Source: Synergistales bacterium (lineage in GTDB: Bacteria; Synergistota; Synergistia; Synergistales; Thermovirgaceae). From it: a stretch of DNA of 25,762 bases. The stretch lies in the NCBI GenBank assembly GCA_018434645.1, contig JAHDOX010000059.1, positions 1 through 25,762 of the forward strand, written 5' to 3'. This document shows positions 1-6,816 of this stretch, piece by piece. A program made the translations under genes and the position numbers. The notes below the pieces were generated by a model that made no database searches, was not told the DNA's origin, and saw only the letters and a list, made by a program, of their open reading frames with translations. Every line of letters starts with the position of its first letter. Position 1 is the stretch's first letter.

Positions 1-573
1 AAAGCCCTTTGGGCTGCGGCGGATGCGATCGGCGTTCCTGCAGGCAAGTGCGTAGTCGTCGGCGATTACCTTTATGACCTATACGGTGCCAGAAGGGCCG
101 GCATGAGATCGGTGCTGGTAGAACGGCAGGAAGAAGATTGGCTCCGCTGGACCGATGTCGCCTTCGAGCGGTTGATGGACCTTGTTGTGTCGCTGGACCG
201 ACCCGAACCCGTCGTCCCCTGGGAATACAAGGATGTCGTCTCAGAAAGAGGAAGTCGGTGGCTTGAAAGGGCCTGGCGACTTGAACTTCGGCTTCCGAAA
301 GAATCGCCGGAAGCCCTTGTCGTCGCGCTAAAAGCAGCCGGACTGGGTGCGGGTTGTCTTATCGTCCACGCCGACGAGATAATTTCAGTTGGACACTGGG
401 CCGAGACTCCCTTTCTGTCGAGGGATTGGACGGGAAGGCTTGTCGCGGAGTGTTTGGAACGATTCCTTCGTGAGCGTTTCCCCCAGCTTGAAATTCGTTC
501 GGGAAACGAAGGACTGCTTCTACCTCAAAGTGTAGGGAAAATCGATGAATTTATGGCAGAGGTGATTGGATGA
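1..573 (+). CDS. HAD-family hydrolase, C-terminal part (5' end outside window)
   Basis: The frame is open from base 1, so the gene starts upstream; the first in-frame ATG (103) lies inside a conserved domain and is not the start. The first visible residues carry the late HAD motif, a helix then VVVGDYLYDLYGARRAG, whose GDxxxD acidic residues bind the Mg2+ used by HAD phosphatases. The catalytic DxD motif is off the window. After the HAD core there are about 130 further residues, unlike a minimal HAD phosphatase, containing no motif I recognise; they may be a separate C-terminal domain. The stop overlaps the rarA start in an ATGA arrangement, suggesting translational coupling. The substrate cannot be inferred. 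Confidence 0.75.
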   Translation, partial: KALWAAADAIGVPAGKCVVVGDYLYDLYGARRAGMRSVLVERQEEDWLRWTDVAFERLMDLVVSLDRPEPVVPWEYKDVVSERGSRWLERAWRLELRLPKESPEALVVALKAAGLGAGCLIVHADEIISVGHWAETPFLSRDWTGRLVAECLERFLRERFPQLEIRSGNEGLLLPQSVGKIDEFMAEVIG

Positions 574-1892
574 ACCGGGAACGAAGCCTTTGGGATAACC
601 AGGAAGGAAAGGCTTCGAAAAAACCGCGAAAATGGGAAATACCTCTTGCGGAACGCATGCGGCCGGAAAAACTGGAAGACTTCGTGGGGCAGCCGCACCT
701 TACGGGGCCGGATTCTTCCCTGGCGAAACTTCTTCGTTCCGGCAAAGTGCCAAGCTGTATTCTCTATGGCCCCCCCGGAGTCGGCAAGACTACCCTTGCC
801 AGGATAATGGCAAACGAGACCGGGCGGGAGTTTCTCGAAGTCAACGCCGTGACGGCCAACGTGGCCGCCTTGAGAGGACTGGTAGAGGAGGCCCTGGTGC
901 TAAAAAGGCAGACAGGGCTTGCCGCCGTGGCTTTTGTAGATGAAATTTATCATTTTAACCGCCAGCAGCAGAACGTACTTCTGCCCTATGTTGAAAGAGG
1001 CGACTTGGTCCTGATGGGGACCACCACGGAAAACCCCTGGTTTGAAATAAACAAGACCCTGCTTTCCAGGATGGTGGTCCTGGAGCTCCATCCACTGGAC
1101 GTCGATTCCCTTGTCCGGTTGCTGCGAAGAGCTCTGGAAGACCCGGAAAAAGGTGTAGCCGATCTCGGCATAAAGGCCCAGGATGGAGTTTTGGAGGAAA
1201 TCGCGAGACTTTCCGGTGGAGATGCGAGACAGGCTTTACTTCGTCTTGAGACGGCGGCTCTTGCCGTGGCCGCTTCGGGCGGGAGCTTGCTGGAAACAGA
1301 GCAGATCCGCAGCCAGACCCAGGGCGCCTTTTTGCGTTACGACAGGGACCAGGACGAGCATTACAGGATAATCTCCGCAATGATTAAAAGCCTCAGGGGC
1401 TCCGATCCGGATGCGGCTGTTTATTGGCTTGCAAGACTCATTGCAGGAGGTGAGAACATCCGCTTCATCGCCCGTCGACTTTTGATTTTCGCAGCCGAGG
1501 ACGTAGGGCTGGCCGATCCCGGAGCCATCAACATAGCTGCTTCCGCGGCATATGCCGCAGATATGGTGGGATTACCCGAAGCCAGGATCATACTTTCAGA
1601 AGCCGTAATCTACCTTGCATCGGCTCCCAAGAGCAACAGCGCCTATATGGCAGTCGACAGGGCGATGAAGGCGATAGAAGGGGGCGATATACAGGAAATA
1701 CCTCCGCACCTCGATCCTCATGGCACAGGATACAAGTATCCCCATGACTTTCCGGAACACTGGGTCCCTCAGCAGTATCTCAGGGAGAGCAGGCGTTTTT
1801 ATTATCCCGGGTCCCTTGGGGCGGAAAAGAACATGGCAAAGCGACTGGCGCGGTTATGGCGGCGTTTTCGCCAGGACGGCTCAACGGATTAA
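570..1892 (+). CDS. rarA: Replication-associated recombination protein RarA/MgsA (AAA+ ATPase)
   Basis: A 440-residue clamp-loader-like AAA+ ATPase of normal family length. The Walker A motif GPPGVGKTT is at residues 67-75. Walker B is VDEIYHFN near 123, where the family usually has DEIHRFN, so Tyr replaces His. The sensor-1 region reads GTTTENPWFEIN, and the C-terminal tetramerisation region has the family signature SNSAYMAVDRAM followed by YKYPHDFPEHWVPQQYLP-like text. RarA acts on DNA at stalled or gapped replication forks and interacts with SSB in characterised bacteria. It overlaps the upstream HAD gene by four bases and converges on the YdcF-family gene with a 19-base gap. Confidence 0.95.
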   Translation: MNRERSLWDNQEGKASKKPRKWEIPLAERMRPEKLEDFVGQPHLTGPDSSLAKLLRSGKVPSCILYGPPGVGKTTLARIMANETGREFLEVNAVTANVAALRGLVEEALVLKRQTGLAAVAFVDEIYHFNRQQQNVLLPYVERGDLVLMGTTTENPWFEINKTLLSRMVVLELHPLDVDSLVRLLRRALEDPEKGVADLGIKAQDGVLEEIARLSGGDARQALLRLETAALAVAASGGSLLETEQIRSQTQGAFLRYDRDQDEHYRIISAMIKSLRGSDPDAAVYWLARLIAGGENIRFIARRLLIFAAEDVGLADPGAINIAASAAYAADMVGLPEARIILSEAVIYLASAPKSNSAYMAVDRAMKAIEGGDIQEIPPHLDPHGTGYKYPHDFPEHWVPQQYLRESRRFYYPGSLGAEKNMAKRLARLWRRFRQDGSTD

Positions 1893-1911
1893 AATCATTT
1901 CTAACCTTTTG

Positions 1912-2679
1912 TCAGTTGCCGTGGAGGAAACGATACGCCGCAAGCCCGATGTACTCCCTGAGTCCAAGGATGGTTTCATGGAGCGAATCGGGAAGAAAAT
2001 CCAGAGCATCCAGAGTCCTCTTGTCCGAAAGTTTTCCGACGGGCCAGGGGTATATCCCGACATTTTGCAGGTTTTGTGTGGCGCACCAGATGCTTCGCTT
2101 CATGTGGAAGGCGTTTGTGACTACTATGACGGCATCGAATCCGTAAATATCGATGAGCTCGGCTGATTTTTCAAAATTTTCCCAGGTAGTCCTGGATTCT
2201 TCTTCAAGCAGAATCGTTCCTTTAAAACCCATTTCCCTCAACGTCTTTGCCATGGCTCGGGCTCCCGAGATGTAGTCGGGGCCTGCAGGCCTGGTTCCTG
2301 TAAGCAGTATGGGCCATTCGTGCGTTTTCGTGAGAGAGAAGGCGCCCATCACACGCTGGAGCGAATAAGGCCCCGGCTCGACATCCTCGTGTCCCTCGCC
2401 GTATCTGCTTCCGCCTCCCAGAACCATGACCACGGGGTTTCCTGCTTCCGGAAGCGATGGTTTGAAAGATTCCTCCAGGGGGGCCAGGATGAGTCTTTCG
2501 CCCAGTGGAGCTGCAAGGACCCAAAGGATTGTTGCGAAAACCAGGAGGCAGAACCCGAGAAATGGTTTACGCGGCTTTCTGAAAGCTAAAACAGACAGAA
2601 AAAGGGCGATGGAAGCGAAAAGCCCCGGCGGGACAAGGGCGCTTTTCACGAGTTTGTAGAAAAAGAAGGACAGTTCCAT
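1912..2679 (-). CDS. YdcF/ElyC-family membrane protein (DUF218)
   Basis: 255 residues. Two hydrophobic segments near residues 7-30 and 38-60 look like transmembrane helices. A soluble DUF218 domain follows, with the VMVLGGGSRYGEG nucleotide-binding-like start, LLTGTRPAGPD, and the late E-x-x-S-RTTWENF and VVTNAFHMKRS motifs that are hallmarks of the family. E. coli ElyC/YdcF members act in envelope metabolism, possibly lipid carrier handling, but the reaction is not settled. The start is supported by GGAGGAG eight bases upstream. It sits 53 bases after the GntR regulator gene on the same strand, so the two are probably co-transcribed. Confidence 0.85.
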   Translation of the reverse strand: MELSFFFYKLVKSALVPPGLFASIALFLSVLAFRKPRKPFLGFCLLVFATILWVLAAPLGERLILAPLEESFKPSLPEAGNPVVMVLGGGSRYGEGHEDVEPGPYSLQRVMGAFSLTKTHEWPILLTGTRPAGPDYISGARAMAKTLREMGFKGTILLEEESRTTWENFEKSAELIDIYGFDAVIVVTNAFHMKRSIWCATQNLQNVGIYPWPVGKLSDKRTLDALDFLPDSLHETILGLREYIGLAAYRFLHGN

Positions 2680-2732
2680 AGGGCTTTCTCCTCCGCATCA
2701 TCCGGGCGCGAATCGGCGTATGTGAAATGTGG

Positions 2733-3416
2733 CTAGTGTTTTCTATCCGCGGTCTTTTCGGGATGGTTGCGCAGATACTGAACCAGGCCTTCCCGCGACC
2801 TTTCGAGATGAACAAGCATGAGGCGTTCCGCTTCCGGGGCGTCGCGATTTTTCAGCGCATCGATGATTTTCACATGGTCTTTGGCCAGGATCGTCAGGGA
2901 AAGGTTCTCGACTGAATAATGGCGGCAGAGGTTTACAAGGTCCGCTATGTTTTTGAGCATGATATCGAGATACTTGTTGCCCGAGGCTTCGTATAGCATG
3001 GAGTGGAATTTGCTGTCTTCTTCCAGGTAATGGCCGGGTTCTGTACTGTCGTCCATGGAGGCGAAGACGGTCCTGTATCTTTCCAGTTCGCTCAAGGGAG
3101 GATTTTCCGCCACGAGGCGCACCGCAAGCACCTCGAGGTGTGCCCTGAGTTCATAAAGGCCCGATGCGTCTTCTATCGTCGGTAGCGCCACGTAGGCGCC
3201 CTTTCTAGGCTCAAGCGTGACAAGTCCTGTCTGCGCAAGTTGACGGATGGCTTCCCTGACGGGAGTTCTCGAAACAGCCAGCTTGTCCGCAAGCTCGACC
3301 TCCGAAAGGCGTTCCCCCGGTTTGATGATCCCCTCTACAACGGCTTCTTTTATCTTTTCGTAAACTATTTGCCTGAGATCGACGTTTCGCGTTGGCGAAA
3401 GAGGGTGTTTTGCCAT
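2733..3416 (-). CDS. GntR-family transcriptional regulator, FCD (FadR) subfamily
   Basis: The frame extends upstream to 3497, but I choose the ATG at 3416 because GAGAGGAG lies about ten bases before it and the upstream residues are not family-like. This gives 227 residues. The N-terminal winged helix-turn-helix has the GntR signature (IKPGERLSEVELADKLAVS, then RTPVREAIRQL). The C-terminal all-helical FCD domain retains the D-x3-H (DSKFH), H (AKDHVK) and H (LVHLERS) metal-site residues. FCD regulators usually sense small organic acids and control adjacent catabolic genes. Here only the YdcF-family gene follows, so the target pathway is unknown. A matching FCD operator lies in its own promoter. 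Confidence 0.9.
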   Translation of the reverse strand: MAKHPLSPTRNVDLRQIVYEKIKEAVVEGIIKPGERLSEVELADKLAVSRTPVREAIRQLAQTGLVTLEPRKGAYVALPTIEDASGLYELRAHLEVLAVRLVAENPPLSELERYRTVFASMDDSTEPGHYLEEDSKFHSMLYEASGNKYLDIMLKNIADLVNLCRHYSVENLSLTILAKDHVKIIDALKNRDAPEAERLMLVHLERSREGLVQYLRNHPEKTADRKH

Positions 3417-3455
3417 GGTCACTGTTCTCCTCTCGAGAAAAACTGGGCGACGTTT

Positions 3456-3476
3456 TCGTATACTACGTTCATTATA
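3456..3476 (-). promoter_or_regulatory. gntR promoter -10 box and putative autoregulatory operator
   Basis: On the minus strand a perfect TATAAT (3471-3476) is followed by TAGTATACGA (3456-3465). The latter fits TNGTATACNA, the half-palindromic operator recognised by many FCD GntR regulators, and would sit on the transcription start. No good -35 hexamer is visible at 17 bases. Autorepression is inferred from position and motif match. Confidence 0.55.
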
Positions 3477-3519
3477 CACAAAACATCTCTGTTTCACCTC
3501 GAGGAAAGAACGCGGAGAG

Positions 3520-4038
3520 TTATTTTTTTTCGCAATCTCTGGTGATTTTGTCGGTCCAGAGCGCCAAGGCGTAGATGGCGTCGGAAAGCCTGTTGATGTA
3601 AGCGTAGGTTCCTTCGTCTATCTTTTGGTTTCTGAAAAGCTTGACGGCGGTCCTTTCCGCTCGCCTTGCTATGGTCCGGGCCATGTGAAGGGCGGCTCCC
3701 GGCAGGGTGTCTCCGGGGCGGACGAATCGAGCTGTTTCCCCAATTTCGTTTTTGACCCGCTCTACTACCTGTTCCAGTGGAGTGGGGGATGGTTCCTCCA
3801 GGCCGGGGTAAAGCGCCAGATAACCCATTACAAGACCAAGCTGGTCTTCGACCTTGTAAAGTTCGTCGGCGATTTCACCGGAACAGCTGGTAGCCCGGGC
3901 AAGGCCTATAGCCGCCTGGCATTCGTCCAGGGTGCCGTATAGTTCGACCCTGGGATGATCTTTGGGCACTCTCTCTCCGTTTCCCAGACTCGTTGTTCCC
4001 CTGTCTCCGCCTTTTGTCGTTATCCACGGAGGCGTCAT
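3520..4038 (-). CDS. PduO-type cob(I)alamin adenosyltransferase
   Basis: 172 residues from the ATG at 4038, chosen because GGGAG lies nine bases upstream; the frame runs open to 4218 through a terminator, so the longer form is not real. The ATP-binding N-terminus reads TKGGDRGTTSLGNGERVPKD, then RVELYGTLDECQAAIG, the PduO signature. The later ARTIARRAER and YINRLSDAIYALAL segments are the conserved trimer-core helices. The enzyme transfers the adenosyl group of ATP to cob(I)alamin to make adenosylcobalamin. No cobalamin-dependent enzyme is in the window. A strong terminator separates it from the DUF2703 gene upstream, so it has its own promoter or relies on readthrough. Confidence 0.92.
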   Translation of the reverse strand: MTPPWITTKGGDRGTTSLGNGERVPKDHPRVELYGTLDECQAAIGLARATSCSGEIADELYKVEDQLGLVMGYLALYPGLEEPSPTPLEQVVERVKNEIGETARFVRPGDTLPGAALHMARTIARRAERTAVKLFRNQKIDEGTYAYINRLSDAIYALALWTDKITRDCEKK

Positions 4039-4098
4039 GGCATTCATCTCCCTGTCTGTTTTTCGATGCTGACAGCATTGTATCATCACCGGGACGTG

Positions 4099-4132
4099 AA
4101 AAAAGGAGGGAGCGCCCTCGGGCGCTCCCTCC
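4099..4132 (-). terminator. Intrinsic terminator after the thioesterase-DUF2703 unit
   Basis: A perfect 13-base-pair GC-rich stem (GGAGGGAGCGCCC with its complement, two-base tip) at 4105-4132 is followed on the minus strand by six T residues. It lies between the DUF2703 stop and the adenosyltransferase start. Confidence 0.9.
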
Positions 4133-4171
4133 ACACGTAACGCGTTTGTATGTTTTACGGCTTTTCGGGTT

Positions 4172-4621
4172 TTAGATTCCGCAACCGTTGCAATCGCTGC
4201 AGCAACTTTCGCAACCACCCCCGGCCATGGCTTCCATTGCCGAGAAAGCGACTCGCAGCATCCCGTCGGTTATGAGCCCCGGGGGGATGGCCTGGTAAGA
4301 TTGTCCTTCGAGCGAAATACTTCTGCATCGCCCTTCACCGCAGGAACAATCTTCCATTTTCGATTCCGCCCCGATCAAGTCCTCCAGAGGCGTCTCTTCA
4401 AGACCTAGTTCCGGACAGGCCAGGGTAATGAGGTTCGTACGGTCACTTTCAGCGTCTTCTTTTCCCGCGGCCGGTTCTTCCCTGACGGTTACCTGGAAGC
4501 CGATCTTTTCCATCTTGGGCCCCATCTGCCTGAGCAGCGTCTCGATGGTTTTCCTCGTCTCGACGACCGGGTCACATGTATCTTCCCCGGCCGCGTAGTG
4601 CGTCAGTATTATTTTATTCAT
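4172..4621 (-). CDS. DUF2703-family cysteine-rich protein
   Basis: 149 residues from the ATG at 4621, preceded by AGGAGG nine bases upstream; an earlier ATG at 4642 has no such site. The N-terminal half is a short mixed fold (ILTHYAAGEDTCDPVVETR). The second half has the DUF2703 pattern as I recall it: ETPLEDLIGAE, a cysteine cluster (EDCSCGEGRCRS), then GQSYQAIPPGLI. The C-terminus adds a CESCCSDCNGCGI tail. The many paired cysteines suggest metal or arsenic binding or thiol redox, but no function is established for the family. It starts just after the thioesterase stop, with its ribosome site abutting that stop, so the two are one operon. Confidence 0.8.
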   Translation of the reverse strand: MNKIILTHYAAGEDTCDPVVETRKTIETLLRQMGPKMEKIGFQVTVREEPAAGKEDAESDRTNLITLACPELGLEETPLEDLIGAESKMEDCSCGEGRCRSISLEGQSYQAIPPGLITDGMLRVAFSAMEAMAGGGCESCCSDCNGCGI

Positions 4622-4638
4622 GGTTGTCTGCCTCCTGA

Positions 4639-5064
4639 TCATATGTTCTTTTTCGGAGTTACGAAAATCCCCTTCGCGTCCACACGTGTATTACCCGCTT
4701 CGTCCAGTATGCGGGACCGGGTATGAATCTTCCTGCCGTCTGTTTTCGTTACGGTACCAACAGCTTTATAGGTCCCGCCAGACTTTACGGGGCGTAAATA
4801 CCGCACCGACATGCTTGCCGTGAACCCGAAGGTGCCTGTGGATTGCTTGAGTGCCCAGGACATGGCGTCGTCGGCAATCGCTGCAAGGATGCCTCCATGA
4901 ACAATGCCCTCGAAACCGCACCAGTCAGATTCGGGTTTGAAGGGAATTTCCGCCCGTTTCTCCTCGGGATCCCAGTAGACGGTTATTCCGAGAGCTTTGG
5001 GGTTTTTCCCGCTTTGGTCACAGACGAAACAACCGTCGGAACCTTTCATTTTTTCCAGGGACAA
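4639..5064 (-). CDS. PaaI/YigI-type hotdog-fold thioesterase
   Basis: 141 residues. The start is a TTG at 5064, supported by GGGAGGAG six bases upstream; the next ATG (5049) would sit about 20 bases from that site. The hotdog core contains EGIVHGGILAAIADDAMSWAL, matching the catalytic HGG-x3-A-x2-D pattern of PaaI-type acyl-CoA thioesterases, then the strand SMSVRYLRPVKSGG and the terminal GKGIFVTP-like strand. The N-terminus adds a CFVCDQSGKNP-like CxxC segment seen in some members. It would hydrolyse an acyl-CoA, with substrate unknown. It is the first gene of a two-gene unit with DUF2703. Confidence 0.88.
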   Translation of the reverse strand: MSLEKMKGSDGCFVCDQSGKNPKALGITVYWDPEEKRAEIPFKPESDWCGFEGIVHGGILAAIADDAMSWALKQSTGTFGFTASMSVRYLRPVKSGGTYKAVGTVTKTDGRKIHTRSRILDEAGNTRVDAKGIFVTPKKNI

Positions 5065-5116
5065 AGGTATCTCCTCCCGTTTTTAATTCCCGGACATTGT
5101 ACTTCAGTCCCCCGGG

Positions 5117-5159
5117 AAAAACCAGGACGGCAGCCATTATATTGCGGCTGCCGTCCTGG
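5117..5159 (-). terminator. Intrinsic terminator after the 32-residue cysteine-rich ORF
   Basis: A long stem (CCAGGACGGCAGCC pairing with its complement across an AT-rich loop, 5122-5159) is followed on the minus strand by five T residues. It lies between the small ORF and the thioesterase start, separating the two units. Confidence 0.85.
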
Positions 5160-5204
5160 TTGGAAGAAAAGCCAGGGGCTCCTCGCCCTAAGAGCTGGCC
5201 CGAG

Positions 5205-5303
5205 TTATTTGTCTTCCTTTTTTTCCCCACCGCAGGAGGAATCTTTTTTCTCTTCGTCGCAGCAAGGTTTCTTTTCTTCTTTGGGTTTACCACAACAAGC
5301 CAT
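5205..5303 (-). CDS. Small cysteine- and lysine-rich protein, 32 residues
   Basis: The ATG at 5303 is preceded by GGAGG seven bases upstream, and the frame runs 32 codons to TAA. The protein begins MACCGKPKEEKKPCC and continues with DSSCGGEKKEDK: two CC pairs and one further Cys in a highly charged Lys/Glu background. It has its own promoter (TTCACA-N17-TACAAT) upstream and a strong terminator downstream, so it looks like a real monocistronic gene. I recognise no family. The composition resembles small metal-binding or metallochaperone peptides, which is only a suggestion. Confidence 0.72.
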   Translation of the reverse strand: MACCGKPKEEKKPCCDEEKKDSSCGGEKKEDK

Positions 5304-5334
5304 GGTAGCGCCTCCTTTTTGTAGTATTGTGGTT

Positions 5335-5363
5335 ATTGTATCACACATTTCCTTCCGTGTGAA
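5335..5363 (-). promoter_or_regulatory. Promoter of the cysteine-rich small ORF with dyad in the spacer
   Basis: On the minus strand TTCACA (5358-5363), a 17-base spacer and TACAAT (5335-5340) form a good sigma-70-type promoter. An inverted repeat, TCACAC-N10-GTGTGA (5341-5362), lies across the spacer and the -35 box, where a repressor would block RNA polymerase. The cognate regulator is unknown. Confidence 0.6.
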
Positions 5364-5482
5364 TCATCCCCTCTGAAGCGCCTGTCTGCGGCTTGATCTT
5401 CCGGGGGCAAAGCGATATTTTAAGGCCGCATCTCAAGCGATCCTGCTGAAAAGGAAATAAGTAAGAAAGAAGGAGTGCGCCC

Positions 5483-6271
5483 ATGAAAATATCGATCGTC
5501 CAGATGGACATTGCGCAAGGAAAGACCGCAGAAAACGCGAACAAAGTGGCCGCCATGGTCCGCAAGGCCGCGGAGGAAAAGCCCGATGTCATACTTCTTC
5601 CCGAAATGTGGAACACCTCTTACTCTTTCGAAAACCTGGGCGAACTCGCAGACCGCGGCGGCAGGGACACGGAAGCTCTTTTGGCCCCGATCGCAAGAGC
5701 TTCGGGCGTCAACATCGTGGCGGGTTCGGTAGCCAACAAGTCGGGGAGCAAGGTCTTCAACACGCTTTTTGTCTTCGATCGCGGAGGCAGGAGAATTGCT
5801 GAATACAGCAAGGTCCACTTGTTCAGGCTTATGGATGAGCACCAGTATCTTTCCGGCGGAGATTCCCTCTGCTGTTTCGAGCTCGACGGAATACCTTGCG
5901 GTGCAATTATCTGTTATGACATCCGTTTCCCGGAGATGGCAAGGTCTCTTGCGCTTTCGGGATGCAAGCTGCTTTTCGTCCCGGCCCAATGGCCCAGGCC
6001 CAGAATAGACCATTGGCGCAAGCTCCTGATGGCTCGGGCCATCGAAAACCAGATGTACGTTGCCGCCTGCAACCGTGTTGGTAACGAAGGCGACAATGAA
6101 TTTACAGGCCACTCCATGATCGTAGACCCTTGGGGCGAAATTGTCGAAGAGTTGCCCGATGGAGCGGAAGGGATCCTTTGCAAGGAAGCAGAAATCGATA
6201 ATGTGGACGTAATCCGGCGTGAGATCCCTGTTTTTGAGGACAGGAGACCATCGGTGTACGACCTGCGGTAA
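5483..6271 (+). CDS. Carbon-nitrogen hydrolase (omega-amidase/NIT2-like)
   Basis: 262 residues, starting at an ATG with AGGAG seven bases upstream. The nitrilase-superfamily catalytic triad is visible: Glu41 (LLPEMWNT), Lys110 (SKVHLFR) and Cys144 (IICYDIRFPE). The length and the LLPEMW and CYDIRFPE contexts are those of omega-amidase/NIT2 and the MtnU-like branch, which hydrolyse alpha-keto-acid amides. Other small amidases of the superfamily remain possible. Cytoplasmic. It stands alone, divergent from the cysteine-rich small ORF and followed by a tRNA gene with its own promoter. Confidence 0.88.
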   Translation: MKISIVQMDIAQGKTAENANKVAAMVRKAAEEKPDVILLPEMWNTSYSFENLGELADRGGRDTEALLAPIARASGVNIVAGSVANKSGSKVFNTLFVFDRGGRRIAEYSKVHLFRLMDEHQYLSGGDSLCCFELDGIPCGAIICYDIRFPEMARSLALSGCKLLFVPAQWPRPRIDHWRKLLMARAIENQMYVAACNRVGNEGDNEFTGHSMIVDPWGEIVEELPDGAEGILCKEAEIDNVDVIRREIPVFEDRRPSVYDLR

Positions 6272-6365
6272 ACTCTCGGTTATCTTCCAGGACGATTGCC
6301 CTTTTTGTCAATTTGTGAGGAAACAATCCTTTTTCGAAGAGATTATTTTTGAGGAAGTCCCGAGG

Positions 6366-6394
6366 TTGACAAATTGCGAGGGCGACAACAAAAT
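6366..6394 (+). promoter_or_regulatory. Promoter of tRNA-Leu
   Basis: A consensus TTGACA (6366-6371) is followed after 17 bases by CAAAAT (6389-6394), a 4-of-6 match to TATAAT. The predicted start near 6401 is just ahead of the tRNA 5' end at 6404. Confidence 0.6.
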
Positions 6395-6403
6395 AGTTCC
6401 TGC

Positions 6404-6490
6404 GCCGGAGTGGCGGAATGGTAGACGCAGCGGACTCAAAATCCGCCGGGCCAGAGGCCTGTGGGAGTTCGAGTCTCCCCTCCGGCACCA
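6404..6490 (+). tRNA. tRNA-Leu, anticodon CAA
   Basis: A complete type II tRNA. The acceptor arm GCCGGAG pairs with CTCCGGC, followed by discriminator A and an encoded CCA. The anticodon stem GCGGA/TCCGC encloses the loop CTCAAAA, giving anticodon CAA, which reads TTG leucine codons. A long variable arm (GGCC-AGA-GGCC) and a T arm (GGGAG-TTCGAGT-CTCCC) are present. Confidence 0.97.
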
Positions 6491-6731
6491 TTCCAGTAAT
6501 ATCAAGGGGTTCTCGACATTTTAAAGTTGGGGACCCTTTCTTTCATTCCTGATCTCGGCAATTTCTTCGCGAACCCGCTTGGGTTGGAATTTTAATGGAT
6601 CCTGTAGATTCGTAAAAACAGCTAACTAAAACACCTTTGGGAAAATGTCAGGGAATTTTGTCATATCAAGTGCCAGACTTTTCCTTCGGTGACAATTCCA
6701 CTTTGGGAAGCGGCCCAATACCACGCTTTTC
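6491..6731. other. Non-coding stretch between tRNA-Leu and the typA promoter
   Basis: I see no convincing gene here. Frames on both strands look like shadows. A weak inverted repeat is visible (GGAATTTTGTCA near 6652 against TGACAATTCC near 6690), without a T-run. No clear tRNA terminator was found. Confidence 0.5.
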
Positions 6732-6760
6732 TTGACTCGGCAGACCCTGAGGAATATGAT
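6732..6760 (+). promoter_or_regulatory. typA promoter
   Basis: TTGACT (6732-6737), a 17-base spacer and TATGAT (6755-6760) make a near-consensus sigma-70-type promoter about 57 bases upstream of the typA start codon. Confidence 0.75.
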
Positions 6761-6816
6761 TCGTTTTTGTTTTGAAAAAAGTTTCGGTCACTCCCATAAA
6801 GAAACGAGAGGTTGCA

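Noticed and set aside
4039..4218. Longer adenosyltransferase starting at 4218
   Set aside because: The extra region crosses a strong intrinsic terminator and overlaps the DUF2703 gene; the start at 4038 has a ribosome site.
6219..6524. Plus-strand ORF with CTTC and CPFC pairs running through the tRNA
   Set aside because: It overlaps the nitrilase gene, and its end reads through the tRNA-Leu gene; no ribosome site. A shadow frame.
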